64,000 nucleotides of DNA from Undaria pinnatifida (Eukaryota; Sar; Phaeophyceae; Laminariales; Alariaceae). Of this stretch, positions 10,320 to 21,065 are shown piece by piece. The stretch lies in NCBI GenBank assembly GCA_012845835.1, contig JABAKD010000029.1, forward strand, positions 12,477,892-12,541,891, written 5' to 3'. The position numbers and the translations under genes are program-made. Within the stretch, counting starts at the first letter, position 1; the number at the start of each line of letters is the position of its first letter. The notes beneath the pieces were generated by a model that was given only the letters and a program-made list of their open reading frames with translations, was not told the origin of the DNA and did no database searches.

Positions 10320-10784
10320 CATTCATCAATGGATACTGGGGACACTTCAGTTGCGCCGCATTTATTAGAGTTTCAATCTACGAGGCCAACAAAGGCATCT
10401 GGGGCTGCACTCCACGAGCAGCACCAGGGCACAACAACGGCGAAATGACAGGATACCATCACTCTTGATCAGATCTACATCTTCGTCTACCTCGATCATC
10501 GCCAATCATCATCATTATCATTGTCATCATCGTCATCTACAACAAAATCGTCGTCATCTTCACGAGGTCTTCAGCTAGAAAGGATACGAGCACAACGAGC
10601 CTTTTCAGCACCAACAGCAACAATATCATCAGTGCCAGACTCATGAACGCGACCTAGGTTTTTGCCTTTGATTCATTTCGTTTTTCTGTGTTGAGGGGTG
10701 TATCTTTTTCTCTTGGCATTCTTGCTTGTTGCTTTACAGTGTACGTACCGGTAGTAAAAACTAGTTTCGTATTTGTATAGTCTG

Positions 10785-11345
10785 GACCTAGTCTATACTA
10801 GCACCACGCGTATAGCAAACCCCTACATCTACGCGACCTAAAGCCCCCCCCCCCCCCCCCGCGTCCCCCCGCGCCACATCGCCCCCCCCTCCTCCACAAG
10901 AAGGATTTATAGTTTCCACGCACGAATTGAGCTGCCCCACCCGCCCCCCCCCTCTTCCCCCCTCCCGCCCCCCTTTTGATCAAAATCAGGCCCCCACGTC
11001 CTTAAAAACTCCGCCCTTCCCTCACCGGTTATTCGACTTACAGGAGGATTCATTTGATAAACTGATGCATTTCCTTCCACAGCTGTCAGATTTTGTCCCC
11101 CTCAGAAACGGGTTTTATAGTTTCCGCGCACGGACTACCTAACATCATCCTGTTGACCCTGATAGCTACATTGTAGTTGCAAGGGGAGTCAGTCGCCGAC
11201 CTATATCCTTAGACTAATGAATGAGGACACACAACCCGCAATGCGCGTGATCGGAGTATCACACACAGCTTGCAAAGATAGATGAGTTTCGACAAAATAT
11301 TCGATCTCACAGCTGGAGTGTATTTCAATTTTATAATATGCTAAA
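10785..11345 (+). repeat. C-rich repeat element, copy 1
   Basis: This unit of about 550 bp interrupts the A2/A3 homology. It runs from ACTAGCACCACGCGTATAGC through two poly-C tracts, TTTTGATCAAAATCAGG, ACTTACAGG, CCTTCCACAGCTGTCAG and GGGTTTTATAGTTTCC to an end near TTTATAATATG. Matching copies lie at 15973-17135 and 53640-54990. The A3 copy sits at a different site, so the insertions are independent and the family is mobile. Confidence 0.75.
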
Positions 11346-12213
11346 AGTATCTTACTAGAAACACGCATCACAAAAGCCCATACAAAGCATGGCTATTATT
11401 GCCAATTGGACTCGACTTCGAGTTTTCTTTCTTCAGCCTCTAAGTAGCTTTCGTTTCGTAGTAATAAAAGCAGTTTCTTCCGGTAGATAACACGGATGAG
11501 TTTCAACGACTGATCGTTTTTATTAGTACGTATAAACGTAGTGCAACTTTATTTCATGGGAACTGTAATCAACGATTGCAGTAGTAGTATCACCTTTGTT
11601 CTACTAATGTACGTACAAATATTATTCCGAAGCAATGCGAGCACCTTATGGTCACATACTGTATGCGCTACATGCATAGTCTAGTGCAGTATAGCACGGA
11701 TGGCATGGTAAGTCCACAATTTTCTGTCGGTGGTACGTGTGTATGGTGCAGTATAGCGCCGGACACATGGTAAGTCCACTATTTTCTGTAAGTAGTACAT
11801 GGGCACAATGAATTACAGCGCTGGACACATATTAAGTCAACTTTTTCGATTTCTTTCGATTTCCTATTTATTTGCCCCTGGATTCGATTGAGCGGGCTTA
11901 GTATCAGTAAAACAGATACGTTCTGACGTTTTCTTTTTCAAGGATATAACTCGCTGATCATCAAACCAGTATCGCGAGTATAGCTATGGTGGTACGACTA
12001 CACTCATAGTCTAGCACTGTACCACCTGTATTCGAAAGCTTTTCTTTCGAGTACGTACGTACACACATAAAACTGAATAGTACGCATTTCCACTGTCATA
12101 CTGGACAAGCGTCCACAGTTGTCTATTTTCTTCGGTGTCATTCATGTGCGTACCTCTATTCTATGTATTATTTCGGGGGGCGTACACCCAGCAGCCTGGT
12201 TTGCGCTTCTTAT

Positions 12214-12403
12214 TTTTTTATTTTATTTTTTTATCCTCCGGCGGATGGGGAAAAATAAAGCTTTAGCTCACCACACTTCCGCGTATTTTCATACGCGTCG
12301 TGTGTCGATTTAACTCAGTTGCTTTCGCAGCCCAACGCTAGCTGGCGCACCCTTCGAGTCCCATTGTAGGTATAGCGTAAGCTGTCCCTATCATTGGTCC
12401 TCG
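12214..12403 (-). mobile_element. SINE-like element, copy 1
   Basis: A 190-bp insertion flanked by a perfect 13-bp duplication TTGCGCTTCTTAT (12201-12213 and 12404-12416). One end is a T-rich tail, that is, an A-rich 3' tail on the minus strand. It is absent from the A3 LTR, which reads straight through. A diverged second copy is at 19660-19835. A tRNA B-box-like CCTTCGAGTCCC and an A-box-like AACTCAGTTG occur on the plus strand, opposite to the tail orientation. The long target duplication and tail point to LINE-driven insertion. Confidence 0.78.
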
Positions 12404-12775
12404 TTGCGCTTCTTATCTACAGTATTTCTCGCTGGTACTTACACCACGCATAGTACTTTGTGACAGGATTTAATCCATATTTCAATTGTTTATACAACGA
12501 ATCTGACACATTGTTCCGTTCGTATTTATTTAGATTATCTTGAGCGACATGGGTACTTCCATATTACCGTTGTCCATACACATAGGTCTGACACGGCGTA
12601 CCTTTTGTGCTCATTCTTTGGAGTATCAAGTTTCTCTAGCTATTGACTTCTCTTCAAAGGGGGCGTATTGTAATTGGACTCAGCAGTCCATTAGTATCGG
12701 TTTGACTCGTAGTCACTATCTTGAGTACACTAAGTATCTTAATCTAGATGACAAGAAACACCATATGCGGGGAAT

Positions 12776-13026
12776 GACGCGTGCTACGATAGAGGTGGCA
12801 CTTTTCGTGTGACATGGTTTCTGAATGACTTAAGACACTCCTTAGCCTAAAATAGTCCGAAACTGGCCATTTTTTTGCATGGTTCTTGTTATGTACCTAG
12901 GCCGTGGGATTTTGCATCCGGTAGTAGTTTTGAGTTTTCTCCAAATCATTTTTTGGGTAAGGTCTTACGCTCCCAAATTGGGAAACTTCGGAAAAGAAGT
13001 GCTGCACCTCTATCGTAGCACGCGTC
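12776..13026. mobile_element. MITE with 22-bp terminal inverted repeats
   Basis: This 251-bp insertion in the A2 right LTR has perfect 22-bp inverted ends beginning GACGCGTGCTACGATAG. It is flanked by a 4-bp duplication GAAT (12772-12775 and 13027-13030). Other LTR copies read GGGGAATCTCGG straight through, which proves it is an insertion. No transposase is encoded. The superfamily is not assigned. A similar terminus occurs at 38788 in the host-gene intron. Confidence 0.9.
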
Positions 13027-15585
13027 GAATCTCGGTTTGTTACTTCCATCGGTATGTAGCACATATTCAAGTTGTTACCAACTTCCCACCATAAATATCG
13101 GGGAATGTTGCAGGGGGTGTTGCAAGGAACTTTACTATTGGACGCTTTGTCGGTAAGTACAACCGCCCGTAGAATACACGTGCCCACAACATGGGCATTG
13201 TACCGTAGTAATCAGGTGACGGTCAGCCCCACCCAGATCACTCCCTACACCTCCTTTCCTCTTGTCTCCTACTTCTGCTTTCGGTTTAATTCCTTCGTTT
13301 CCATGTTTTTGGCCACATAAGAGCCACTTTCAAACTATCTTCTTTCTTCTTCACAAGTGATCCTAACAGACAACTGTAAGCACTGAGACAGAGCCTCAAG
13401 ACGTGTCAGAGTTTCAATCTCCTGCAACGTTGCCCAATACTTATGGTGGAAAGATAGTACCAACTTAAATTAAAACATATAGACGGGAAGTAACAAACCA
13501 AGATTCCTCGCATATATATTGTATTTTTCTTCATCTAGATTAAGATACTTAGTGTACTTAAGATACCTGGTAGTGACTACGAATCAAACATATACTATTC
13601 GACTGCAGAATCCATATAACAACTCGCCCCCTTTGAAGAGAAATCACTATTTAGCAAGAGAAGCTTGATACTCCGAAGAATAAGCACAAATGGTACGCCA
13701 TGTTCAGACCTATGTGTATGGACAACGGTAATGTGGAGGTAACCATGTCGCTTAAGATGGTGAAAATACGAAAGGAACTAGATAGACTATATCAAATTGG
13801 TTGTGTGAACAGCTGAAATATGGATGAAATCCTGTCACAAAATACTACGCGCGGTGTAAGTACCAGCGAGAAATACTATAGATGAGAAGCGCAAACCAGT
13901 CTGCTGGGTGTACGCCCCCTGAATTAATACCTAGAGCTACATGAAACCGAAGAAAATAGACAACTGCGGTCGCTTGTCCAGTACGACAGTACCATTCAGT
14001 TTTATGTGTGTGCGTACGTTCTCGAAAGAAAACCTTCGAATACAGATAGTACACAGTGCTAGACTATGAATTTAGTCGTGCCACCAAAGCTATACTCGCG
14101 ATGCTGTTTTTATGAGAAGCGAGATACATCCTTCAAAAAGAATACATCAGAACGTATCTGTTGTACTAATACTACGCCCCCTCAATTGAATACTTGAGCA
14201 AATAAATAGGAGATCGAAAGAAATCGAAATCGTTGACTTGATATGTGTCCAGCGCTATACTTCATTGTGCACGCGTACCACTCACAGAAAATGGTGGACT
14301 TGCCATGTGTCCAGCGCTATACTGCACTGTACACACGTACCACCCACAGAAAACTGTGGACTTACATGTCACCGGTGGTATACTGCACTATGCAAGTATC
14401 ACTTATAGTCTGTGAGCATAAGGTGCTCGCATAACTACGGAGCAATACTTATACGTGCAATAGTAGAACAAAGGTTATACTACTGTAATCGTTATCTACA
14501 ATTCACACGAAATAAAGTTGCATTGCGCTTTACGTACTAATAGAAACAATCGGTCGTTGAAACTCAATCGTGTTGTCTAGCGAAAGAAGCTGCGCGTAAT
14601 AGTCCGAAAAATATGCTACTTTGAATCCAAAGAAAGGAACACAAGACGTGAAGTAGTCGAGTCCAGTACGCAATAGCCATGCGTTTCATGGGCTGTCATT
14701 GTGCATGCTTTATGTGAGATGGTACAGTATGTCCAATAGAAAATGCAAAGCTAATAAAAACAAAAAACATGTCGACAGAAGTCGAGTAATACATCAAATG
14801 TGCATACCGTGTCGTACAAAATAGAAGTAATATTAGAGCAATACGCGTAGTACTTGTATGAATACGAAACTAGCTACTACAACTACAGGTAAGTACGCTG
14901 TAAAGCAACAAGCAAGAGTTCCAAGAGAACAATATACAGCCCCCAACTCAAAAAATGAAATTAGGCAAAGGAAAAAACCTAGCTCGTGTTCGTAATGCTG
15001 TTACTGATGATGTTGCTGCTGTTGGTGCTGAAAAGGCTTGTTGTCCTCATCATGTATTTCTAGCCGAAGAAGGCCTCGTGAAGATGCAGACGATTCTGAT
15101 TTCAGTGAAGATGATGGCGATGATGATGACGATGAGTGGCAATTGTCGATGCAGACAGAGACGTGGATCTAATCAAGAGTGATGGCATCCTGTCATTTCG
15201 CCGGTATGCGACGATGTCGTGTCTCCATGTTGGAAAATGGGGGCTAGGAACGGACCACCAAGTATTTTTGACGAGATTTTTCCAGGGAAGATGCTGCAGG
15301 TACTCGTAGTCACGGTCCTTTCTCACCGCGCGTGCTTGACACAGCAGTGAGGTAAACTCCTGTGTTGTTCGGAGATGGAGATGACGTTGTTGTGGTCGAA
15401 GCAGTGGTATCCTCTGTTGTAGACGGCGATACTCCTTGTAGTGATAGGTACTACTGCTGTTGTACGAGTAGATATCGCCGATGCCTTCTCGGCCCGATGT
15501 ACTCATAGCAGTTGATGGCGTTATGTCGATGGTGCTAGTACTGAATGCAGCACTACACGTGATGTAGAATTATCCTTAATTCGGG

Positions 15586-15972
15586 CTAAAGGAGAGTGGC
15601 GGCATTGGCCGCTTTCTTGCGCCCCCCGTTAAACCGTTGAGGTGCCATTGCCATGTTGGTTCTTTCTGTGCTTTGTGCGCCCTGATGATGTTGGCAGTTT
15701 GAGCGGATAAAAAACTGCTTTAATGCTGTGTAGGTACAGCTGTGTCGGCCGGCGGTGTTTCCTCCGTGCCGGACTCCGTGCCCATTTCGGCAACGTCTTG
15801 GCTGAATCCCACAGCTCGTGTAGGTCTTCTCGCCAAAGATGGTCGAGGATGAATATGTTCGGGTTCGGTACATGGTCGCCCTTAGAGAATATCGGAGATC
15901 CCGGGATGACGCATTGTGATCAAATTTGAAGTAATCCTTCGACGTGAGGAAACTCGAGTGGAGATAATACAT
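15586..15972 (-). pseudogene. gag N-terminal remnant of A3
   Basis: Minus-strand frames match A1 Gag around ISDIL, RPCTEPE and GTEETPPADTA, and match the A2 remnant at 9395-9600. An intact 128-codon frame also covers the region in another phase. The conserved Gag phase is broken. The C-rich element inserted at its upstream side. Confidence 0.55.
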
Positions 15973-17135
15973 ATATATATATATAACCGTCAGATTTATC
16001 CCATTGAAAGGATGTATAGCTTACACGCACAAATTGCCCGCCCGTCCGCCCCCCCCCCCCCCTCCAACCCCGCTCGCTTTTGATCAAACCCAGGCCCCCA
16101 CGTCCTTCAAAACTCCGCCCCCCCCCTCACCGGTTATTCGACTTACAGGATTCACTTGATAAAAGGATACATTTCCCTCCACAGCTGTCAGATTTTGTCC
16201 CCCTCAGAAACGGGTTTTATAGTTTCCGCGCACAGACTGACTGAAATCACCCTGTTGACTCTGATAGTTACACTGTAGTTGCAAGGGGAGTCGCCGACCT
16301 ATATCCTTAATGAGGACACACACAGCTTGCAAAGATGAGTTTCGACAAAATCTTCGATCTCACAGCTCGAGTGTATTTTCAATTTTTTATAATATACTTC
16401 GAAGTATATATATATATATATATTTCCCTTGCTTCCTCTTGCTTAAACGCCCCACCTACTATCGAAATCCGCCAGGGTAGTAAACACTTCCACGCCCTGG
16501 ATATCGCCTCGTTATCGTTTCAGAGCCGTCCATGCCGCTGCTGCAATTCCCACCCACCCCCGCCCCCAACGCCCCCTCCTTCCCCACCACCAGCACCATC
16601 GCCTAGACCTAGCACCCCGCGTATAGCAAACCCCTACATCTATGCGACCTAAAGCCCTCCCAACCGCCCCCGGCCCCCGCCCGCCACATTCCCCTCCCTC
16701 CCCCATAAGAAATATTTATAGTTTCCACGCACAAATTGATCTGCCCCATCCGTCCCCTCCCCTCCTTCCCCCCCTCCCGCCCCCCTTTTGATCAAAATCA
16801 GGCACCCACGTCCTTAAATACTCCGCCCTACCCTCACCGGACATTCGACTTACAGGATTCACTTGATAAACTGATGCATTTCCTTCCACAGCTGTCAGAT
16901 TTTGTCCCCCTCAGAAACGGGTTTCATAGTTTCCGCGCACAGACTGCCTAACATCCTCCTGTTGAGCCTGATAGCTACACTGTAGTTGCAAGGAGAGTCG
17001 CCGACCTATATCTATAATGAGGACACACAACCCGTAATACGCGCGATCGGAGTACCACACACAGCTTGCAAATATGAGTTTCGACAAAATCTTCGATTTC
17101 ACAGCTAGAGTGTATTTTCATTTTGATAATATACA
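15973..17135 (+). repeat. C-rich repeat element, copy 2 (two tandem units)
   Basis: Inserted in A3 at a point corresponding to A2 about 9350. It starts with a TA dinucleotide run and contains two units (about 16010-16400 and 16590-17135), each with poly-C, GGGTTTYATAGTTTCC and TTCGACAAAATCTTCGAT. Between them is the GCCAGGGTAGTAAACACTTCC subunit, also found at 53.7-54.4 kb. The flanks GATAATAC and GATAATATAC suggest a short duplication. The minus strand is strongly G-rich. Confidence 0.72.
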
Positions 17136-17441
17136 GGGCTGCGTTTCCGCGAGTCTGATACATACGTGAAGCTTGGAAGCTTCAAGCAGATGCTGAAGAA
17201 TTATCTCCTTCTCTGTCCCATTATTGTAGCTTGTGAGCGTCAAAGCAGCGGAGATGATATATGCCTCGTTTGGGCTGATTCGTCCACGACCGTGCCGCAC
17301 GTCTTACAGATGTTGATCTTCTCGTCTAAACAAATTGCTCAAGGAAGCAATCTTTTTCGCACTTCGTACTACTGGATAGCTCGAAGAAACGGTTATTATA
17401 GCGACTTCGGGCGTCCGATAGCGCTCGGGAACCCGGACTCT

Positions 17442-17717
17442 CTACCTGCTACACGCGTGGTATACCGATGATAACAGTCTTCTTACATGCGTCTGGCGTG
17501 AAGCGTGAAAGCAGTCTCTTCTCTCGAATATACCTACGATGAACTTGATGTATTCGTAGATGCGATGCTTCTGCTGTATTGATGTTGATCTTGATTCTTG
17601 AAGGAAATTCCAAAATCCCTCTGCAGTTGATGACAAGAAGACCCCTGCCCGAACCTTTCGGAAACGCATATATATCGAACACAGCTGGACACCGTTGCAC
17701 GGTGCCACTAGATACAT
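17442..17717 (-). CDS. conserved unknown ORF, A3 copy
   Basis: This is the counterpart of 8755-9033 (92 codons versus 91 here), ending in the same YHACSR stop. The two share most residues from the LSS-AE-FW segment onward, with several conservative replacements. That pattern suggests past protein-level constraint in the family. Function unknown. Confidence 0.35.
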   Translation of the reverse strand: MYLVAPCNGVQLCSIYMRFRKVRAGVFLSSTAEGFWNFLQESRSTSIQQKHRIYEYIKFIVGIFERRDCFHASRQTHVRRLLSSVYHACSR

Positions 17718-17742
17718 AGATCAATATGCGAGGCTCAAACCC

Positions 17743-18265
17743 TGAAACACTGACACGTCTTGGACCTCTGTCTCAGTGCTTAGAGTTGCGGAGGTGGCAC
17801 CAAAGTGTCTGTTTGGATCAGTTGTGAAGAAGGAAGAAGACAGTTTGAAAAGTAGCTCTCGTTTGGCCAAAACATGGAAACGAAGGAGAGAAGAAGAACC
17901 GTAGGAGAAGAAAAGAAGGTGTAGGGAGTGATCCAGGTGGGGCTGACCATCACCTGATCAAGTACGGCACAATGCCTGTGTTAAGGTCAGATGTACCCTG
18001 CTAGCAATTGCACATACCGACAAACCGTCCTATTGCAAAGTTCCTTGCAACATCCCCTGCAACGTTCTCCGATACTTATGGTGGGAAGTTAGTAACAACT
18101 TAAATATACAACTTACCGACGGGAAGAAACAAACCGAGATTCCCCGCATATTGTATTTCCTTTCGTCTAGATTACGATACCAAATAATAGAGTGCTCAAG
18201 ATGGTGACTACGAATCAAACAGATAGTGATGGACTGCAGAGTCCATAGTTCAATACACGCCACGG
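17743..18265 (-). repeat. A3 5' LTR, outer end truncated
   Basis: Homology with the A2 right LTR runs to the sense GGCGTGTATTG...CTGCAGTCCAT region and stops at about 18265. It ends (sense) GTGTTTCA next to the primer-site sequence. Confidence 0.78.
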
Positions 18266-19164
18266 AAACCCACCCCAGCGTGTGATACCTCGCTAGGCAT
18301 GCGGTGCCTTGCAGCTCAAAGTAAAAACAATATATAAGTCAGCCGAAGATCTTCACGGATTGGCAAAGGCATGATGACGTCGTCGTACTCATTCTCGGTC
18401 GAGATGAGAGACCAGATCCAAGCTGTAAATCGTGGAACGTTTTGACGTGATGGCAGCTTGAGCTTTGTGGTGCTGATTTTTGAGAGGGTGTAGCTGGCTG
18501 ATGGATATGCCCATGAGGTGTCGCCGGCGCTGGCAAGGGGCGGTGATCAGGAGAGGAGGATGCAGACTGAAAGCGGGGAGTGCACGGCCGGCATGCGATT
18601 CCGCCGTTTGCACCAAGTAAGAGCGTGACCAATATCACACCGCTTGCAGCCCATGTATGTATCATCCTGGCCAATCACAACAACAAAGATGCGAGCATTG
18701 TAGCGCAAAACAATCTTGGCAACCTCACCATCACAAGAAGATATTTTCGCCATGCCCCCGGATCCTTGGCAAACAACCTGGCACATAAAACAAGACCACT
18801 GGGTGAAGCAGTATTAATCGTCGTCACGCACGGTTTCGCGAGGTTCATACCACCAAAAACGTTGTTGACGGCACAACACAGCCGATATGTTCAAACGCCA
18901 CGTCTGACGTTTGTGTCGTACTAATATCAATACAAAACGTCGCCAATCATTTCAAGTCAACCACCACTGTAATAATGGTCCAAATATGCCTGAGGTTCAA
19001 ATTTATATTTGGCATGCGACACCCGGCCCCCGTTTCACACATTTCACATGGACGTGCGATGCAACGCCAAATGTTTGTTTAATTAATTCATACTAACTCA
19101 AAACATTGATTAGTTTTCATACTAACTCAACACATTTATTAGTTTTCACCTTCGAGGCACACGA
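18266..19164. other. no confident gene; short tandem repeat near the right end
   Basis: Overlapping minus-strand frames (18339-18786) include a CKRCDIGHALTWC cysteine cluster, but no complete protein or known domain can be defined. At about 19090-19150 the unit TCATACTAACTCAAMACA...TTAGTTT is repeated twice with a period of about 31 bp. Confidence 0.4.
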
Positions 19165-19621
19165 TATATCTTGATCTGGATGCGCAGAGAAATACGATAT
19201 GCGGGGAATCTGGGCTTTGCTACTTCCCGTCGGTGCGTTGTATATTCAAGTTGTAATCCACTTCCCACCATACGTATCGGAGAACATGGCAGAAAATGTT
19301 GCAAGGAAATGTACTATAGTACGGTCTGTCGTAATGTACAACAGTCCGTAGAGTACATCGGCACGTATCATGGGCGTTGTCTCGTATTGGCCAGGTGACG
19401 TTCAGCCCTACCTCGCTCACTTCTTGCGCCTCCTTCCTTTTCTCCTTCCATTTTTTATTGTTTTAGTTCCTATTTCTTTGGTTTTCACCTTTGGCCACAT
19501 AAGCGCCGATTTCCGAATTATCTTACATTTCCTACTCCATCACAAGTGGTTTTTACAGATTCTTCGGTGCCACACCTCTGCAGCTCTTATCACATAGTCA
19601 GACCCTCGACACGCATCATTG
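19165..19621 (+). repeat. A-family LTR fragment A4 (solo)
   Basis: Homologous to the A2 5' LTR from the CTTGATCTGGATG region to TTGCA, with many substitutions. No body sequence follows, so it is a solo LTR or a remnant. Confidence 0.75.
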
Positions 19622-19659
19622 CAAAACCGTAGTGTTGATGTTGCTTGTTGTATATTATC

Positions 19660-19835
19660 TGGTGGATGGTGAAAAATAAAGCTTAAGCACACCACACTTC
19701 CACGTAATCTTATACACGCCGTGTATCAGGTTATCTCAAATAATTAGGTTCGCTATCCAGCGCTAGCTGGCGTATCCTCCTGTTCCCGTGGTAGCGACAA
19801 GGCAAGCTGTCCCTACCGGCGGTCCCCGTTGTCAT
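19660..19835 (-). mobile_element. SINE-like element, copy 2
   Basis: Diverged copy of 12214-12403. Shared landmarks are GGATGG-GAAAAATAAAGCTT, CACACCACACTTCC, CAGCGCTAGCTGGCG and GCAAGCTGTCCCTA. The A-rich tail is nearly lost and no clear target duplication remains, so it is older. Confidence 0.65.
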
Positions 19836-20446
19836 GATATCGTTTCGGCCCCTTTATGGCGCTATTGGTCCCTTAGGTTTAAACCGATGCAGTCCCATTT
19901 GACGAACCTTAGGTACCTTGAATATGGCAAAAACGGGTAATGGGTGTATCTTTATAAGGGTCAATCGCGGCCCGATGGACATTGGTCTCGTAAAGGGGTC
20001 CTCCTACTTTAAGTACTACTTCGGGGTTTAGGTGATCAAGGAACTTGGGCTATTTGATTCTAAGCAAGTGCTGTAGGTGTTGATTTTAATCAAAACTAGT
20101 TGCGTGATCTCATAGTAATCACTAGGGCTGTGAGTCCGCAGCATGTCACGACTAGTAACAAGTCGCATGTCGGCTTCGCCGACTAATTATCTTTTTTATT
20201 TTTTTCATCCCATTTATTATGTTCGCACTACTCTCGCGCTCCCTTCCGGTAGTAACTCAGATCTGGGGTCACATAGCGGGCCCTCCTTCCCCCTCCCCAC
20301 CACGGTACATGACTTTTTTTACTCGGGAAGAAATCAGCAGTTAGTTTCATGCCTCGTAGTCTCACGTCGAATTGTGCGTACCCACGCTGCCAGGCTCTCT
20401 CAGCCGTTGATCCTTTTTTGCATTTTTGCAAATATATTTAAAATCT
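19836..20446. other. unannotated region
   Basis: Short frames only. There is a hairpin-like TCGGCTTCGCCGA at about 20171 and T-rich stretches. No gene is supported. Confidence 0.4.
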
Positions 20447-20520
20447 CACCACGGTGGGAATTGAACTCAAGAACCAACGGTAGTAGTTTGCGAGGGTAAT
20501 CACTAGACCACCGGGGCGAT
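20447..20520 (-). other. tRNA-like sequence, possible SINE head
   Basis: On the minus strand, CGCCCCGGTGGTCTAGTGATT resembles a tRNA A-box region and GAGTTCAATTCCC resembles a B-box at normal spacing. The stems do not pair as in a good tRNA. A second copy with the same spacing is at 36462-36535. Most likely a decayed tRNA gene or tRNA-derived SINE. Confidence 0.35.
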
Positions 20521-20837
20521 CAGTAATGACGATGTTAGGCGGTAAGTCGGCTCGCCAAAGCCAGCCAGCCTGCCCAATAAAGTCAGGCGCGCGAAGCGAG
20601 CCTATAAAGCCACCCCCGGCCGAGAGGACCCCGATCCAGACGCCCTCGAAAGGCCCGCCGGAGCCGCTGGAGGCAAAAGCCACGCTATTTGGCTTCATTT
20701 TACACGAAAAAAACACAAAAAAACGCAATATTATGACCTAAACAGTAGATTCCCATAAGTTTGAACACAATTTTCAGGGCACGTCATGCGCCGAAAGTGC
20801 GGGCCAATCCAGGCCTAGCCGATCTAGATGTTGTCAT

Positions 20838-21065
20838 GCGCCGGGCCGGGCCGGGCCGGGCCGAGAGTTGTGAAAATGGTTTGGGCCGTGCCGGGCCGGG
20901 CAGATAGTTTTCACAATGTAATGGGCCGGGCCGGGTCGCGGCCCATCATCTGAAACAATGATGGACCGGGCTGGGCCACGGCCAATGATTTGAGATTTTG
21001 ATGGGCCGGGCCGGTTCGTGGTCCGTCAACTCGAAATTGGATGGGCCGGGCCGGGCCGCGGCCCA
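20838..21065. repeat. GGGCCGGGCC minisatellite
   Basis: About five imperfect units of 45-55 bp. Each has a run of GGGCC ending in CGGCCCAT, followed by an A/T-rich spacer containing TTGARATTTTG-like sequence. The GC-rich part is largely self-complementary and can form hairpins on either strand. Confidence 0.85.

Larger units (their letters stand above)
8283..13416 (+). mobile_element. non-autonomous LTR retrotransposon A2
   Basis: LTR homology at the left (8283-8736) and right (12183-13416) encloses a body that starts with a putative primer-binding site (8737-8750, GGATGTGAGCCTCG). The body ends with a polypurine tract (12174-12182, CGGGGGGCG). The left LTR lacks its outer part. The body carries an unknown ORF, a gag remnant and no pol. 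Later insertions are a C-rich element (10785-11345) and, in the right LTR, a SINE (12214-12403) and a MITE (12776-13026). A closely related element, A3, lies in opposite orientation immediately to the right. Confidence 0.8.
12183..13416 (+). repeat. A2 3' LTR with nested insertions
   Basis: It starts TACACCCAGCAG just after the polypurine tract and ends GTTTCA. Removing the SINE and MITE with their duplications leaves about 776 bp. A3 matches it from 13920 downwards. Its start is TA where A1 and A5 have TG, so the first dinucleotide has probably mutated. Confidence 0.78.
13417..18265 (-). mobile_element. non-autonomous LTR retrotransposon A3
   Basis: A minus-strand relative of A2, colinear with it in reverse: partial 3' LTR 13417-13920, polypurine tract (sense CAGGGGGCG) at about 13913-13921, body 13922-17728, putative primer site 17729-17742, 5' LTR 17743-18265 (outer part missing). 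Its 3' LTR stops abruptly at 13417, exactly where A2 ends. A C-rich element (15973-17135) interrupts the body. It lacks the segment of about 320 bp that A2 has at 10120-10440. No pol genes are present. Confidence 0.78.
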
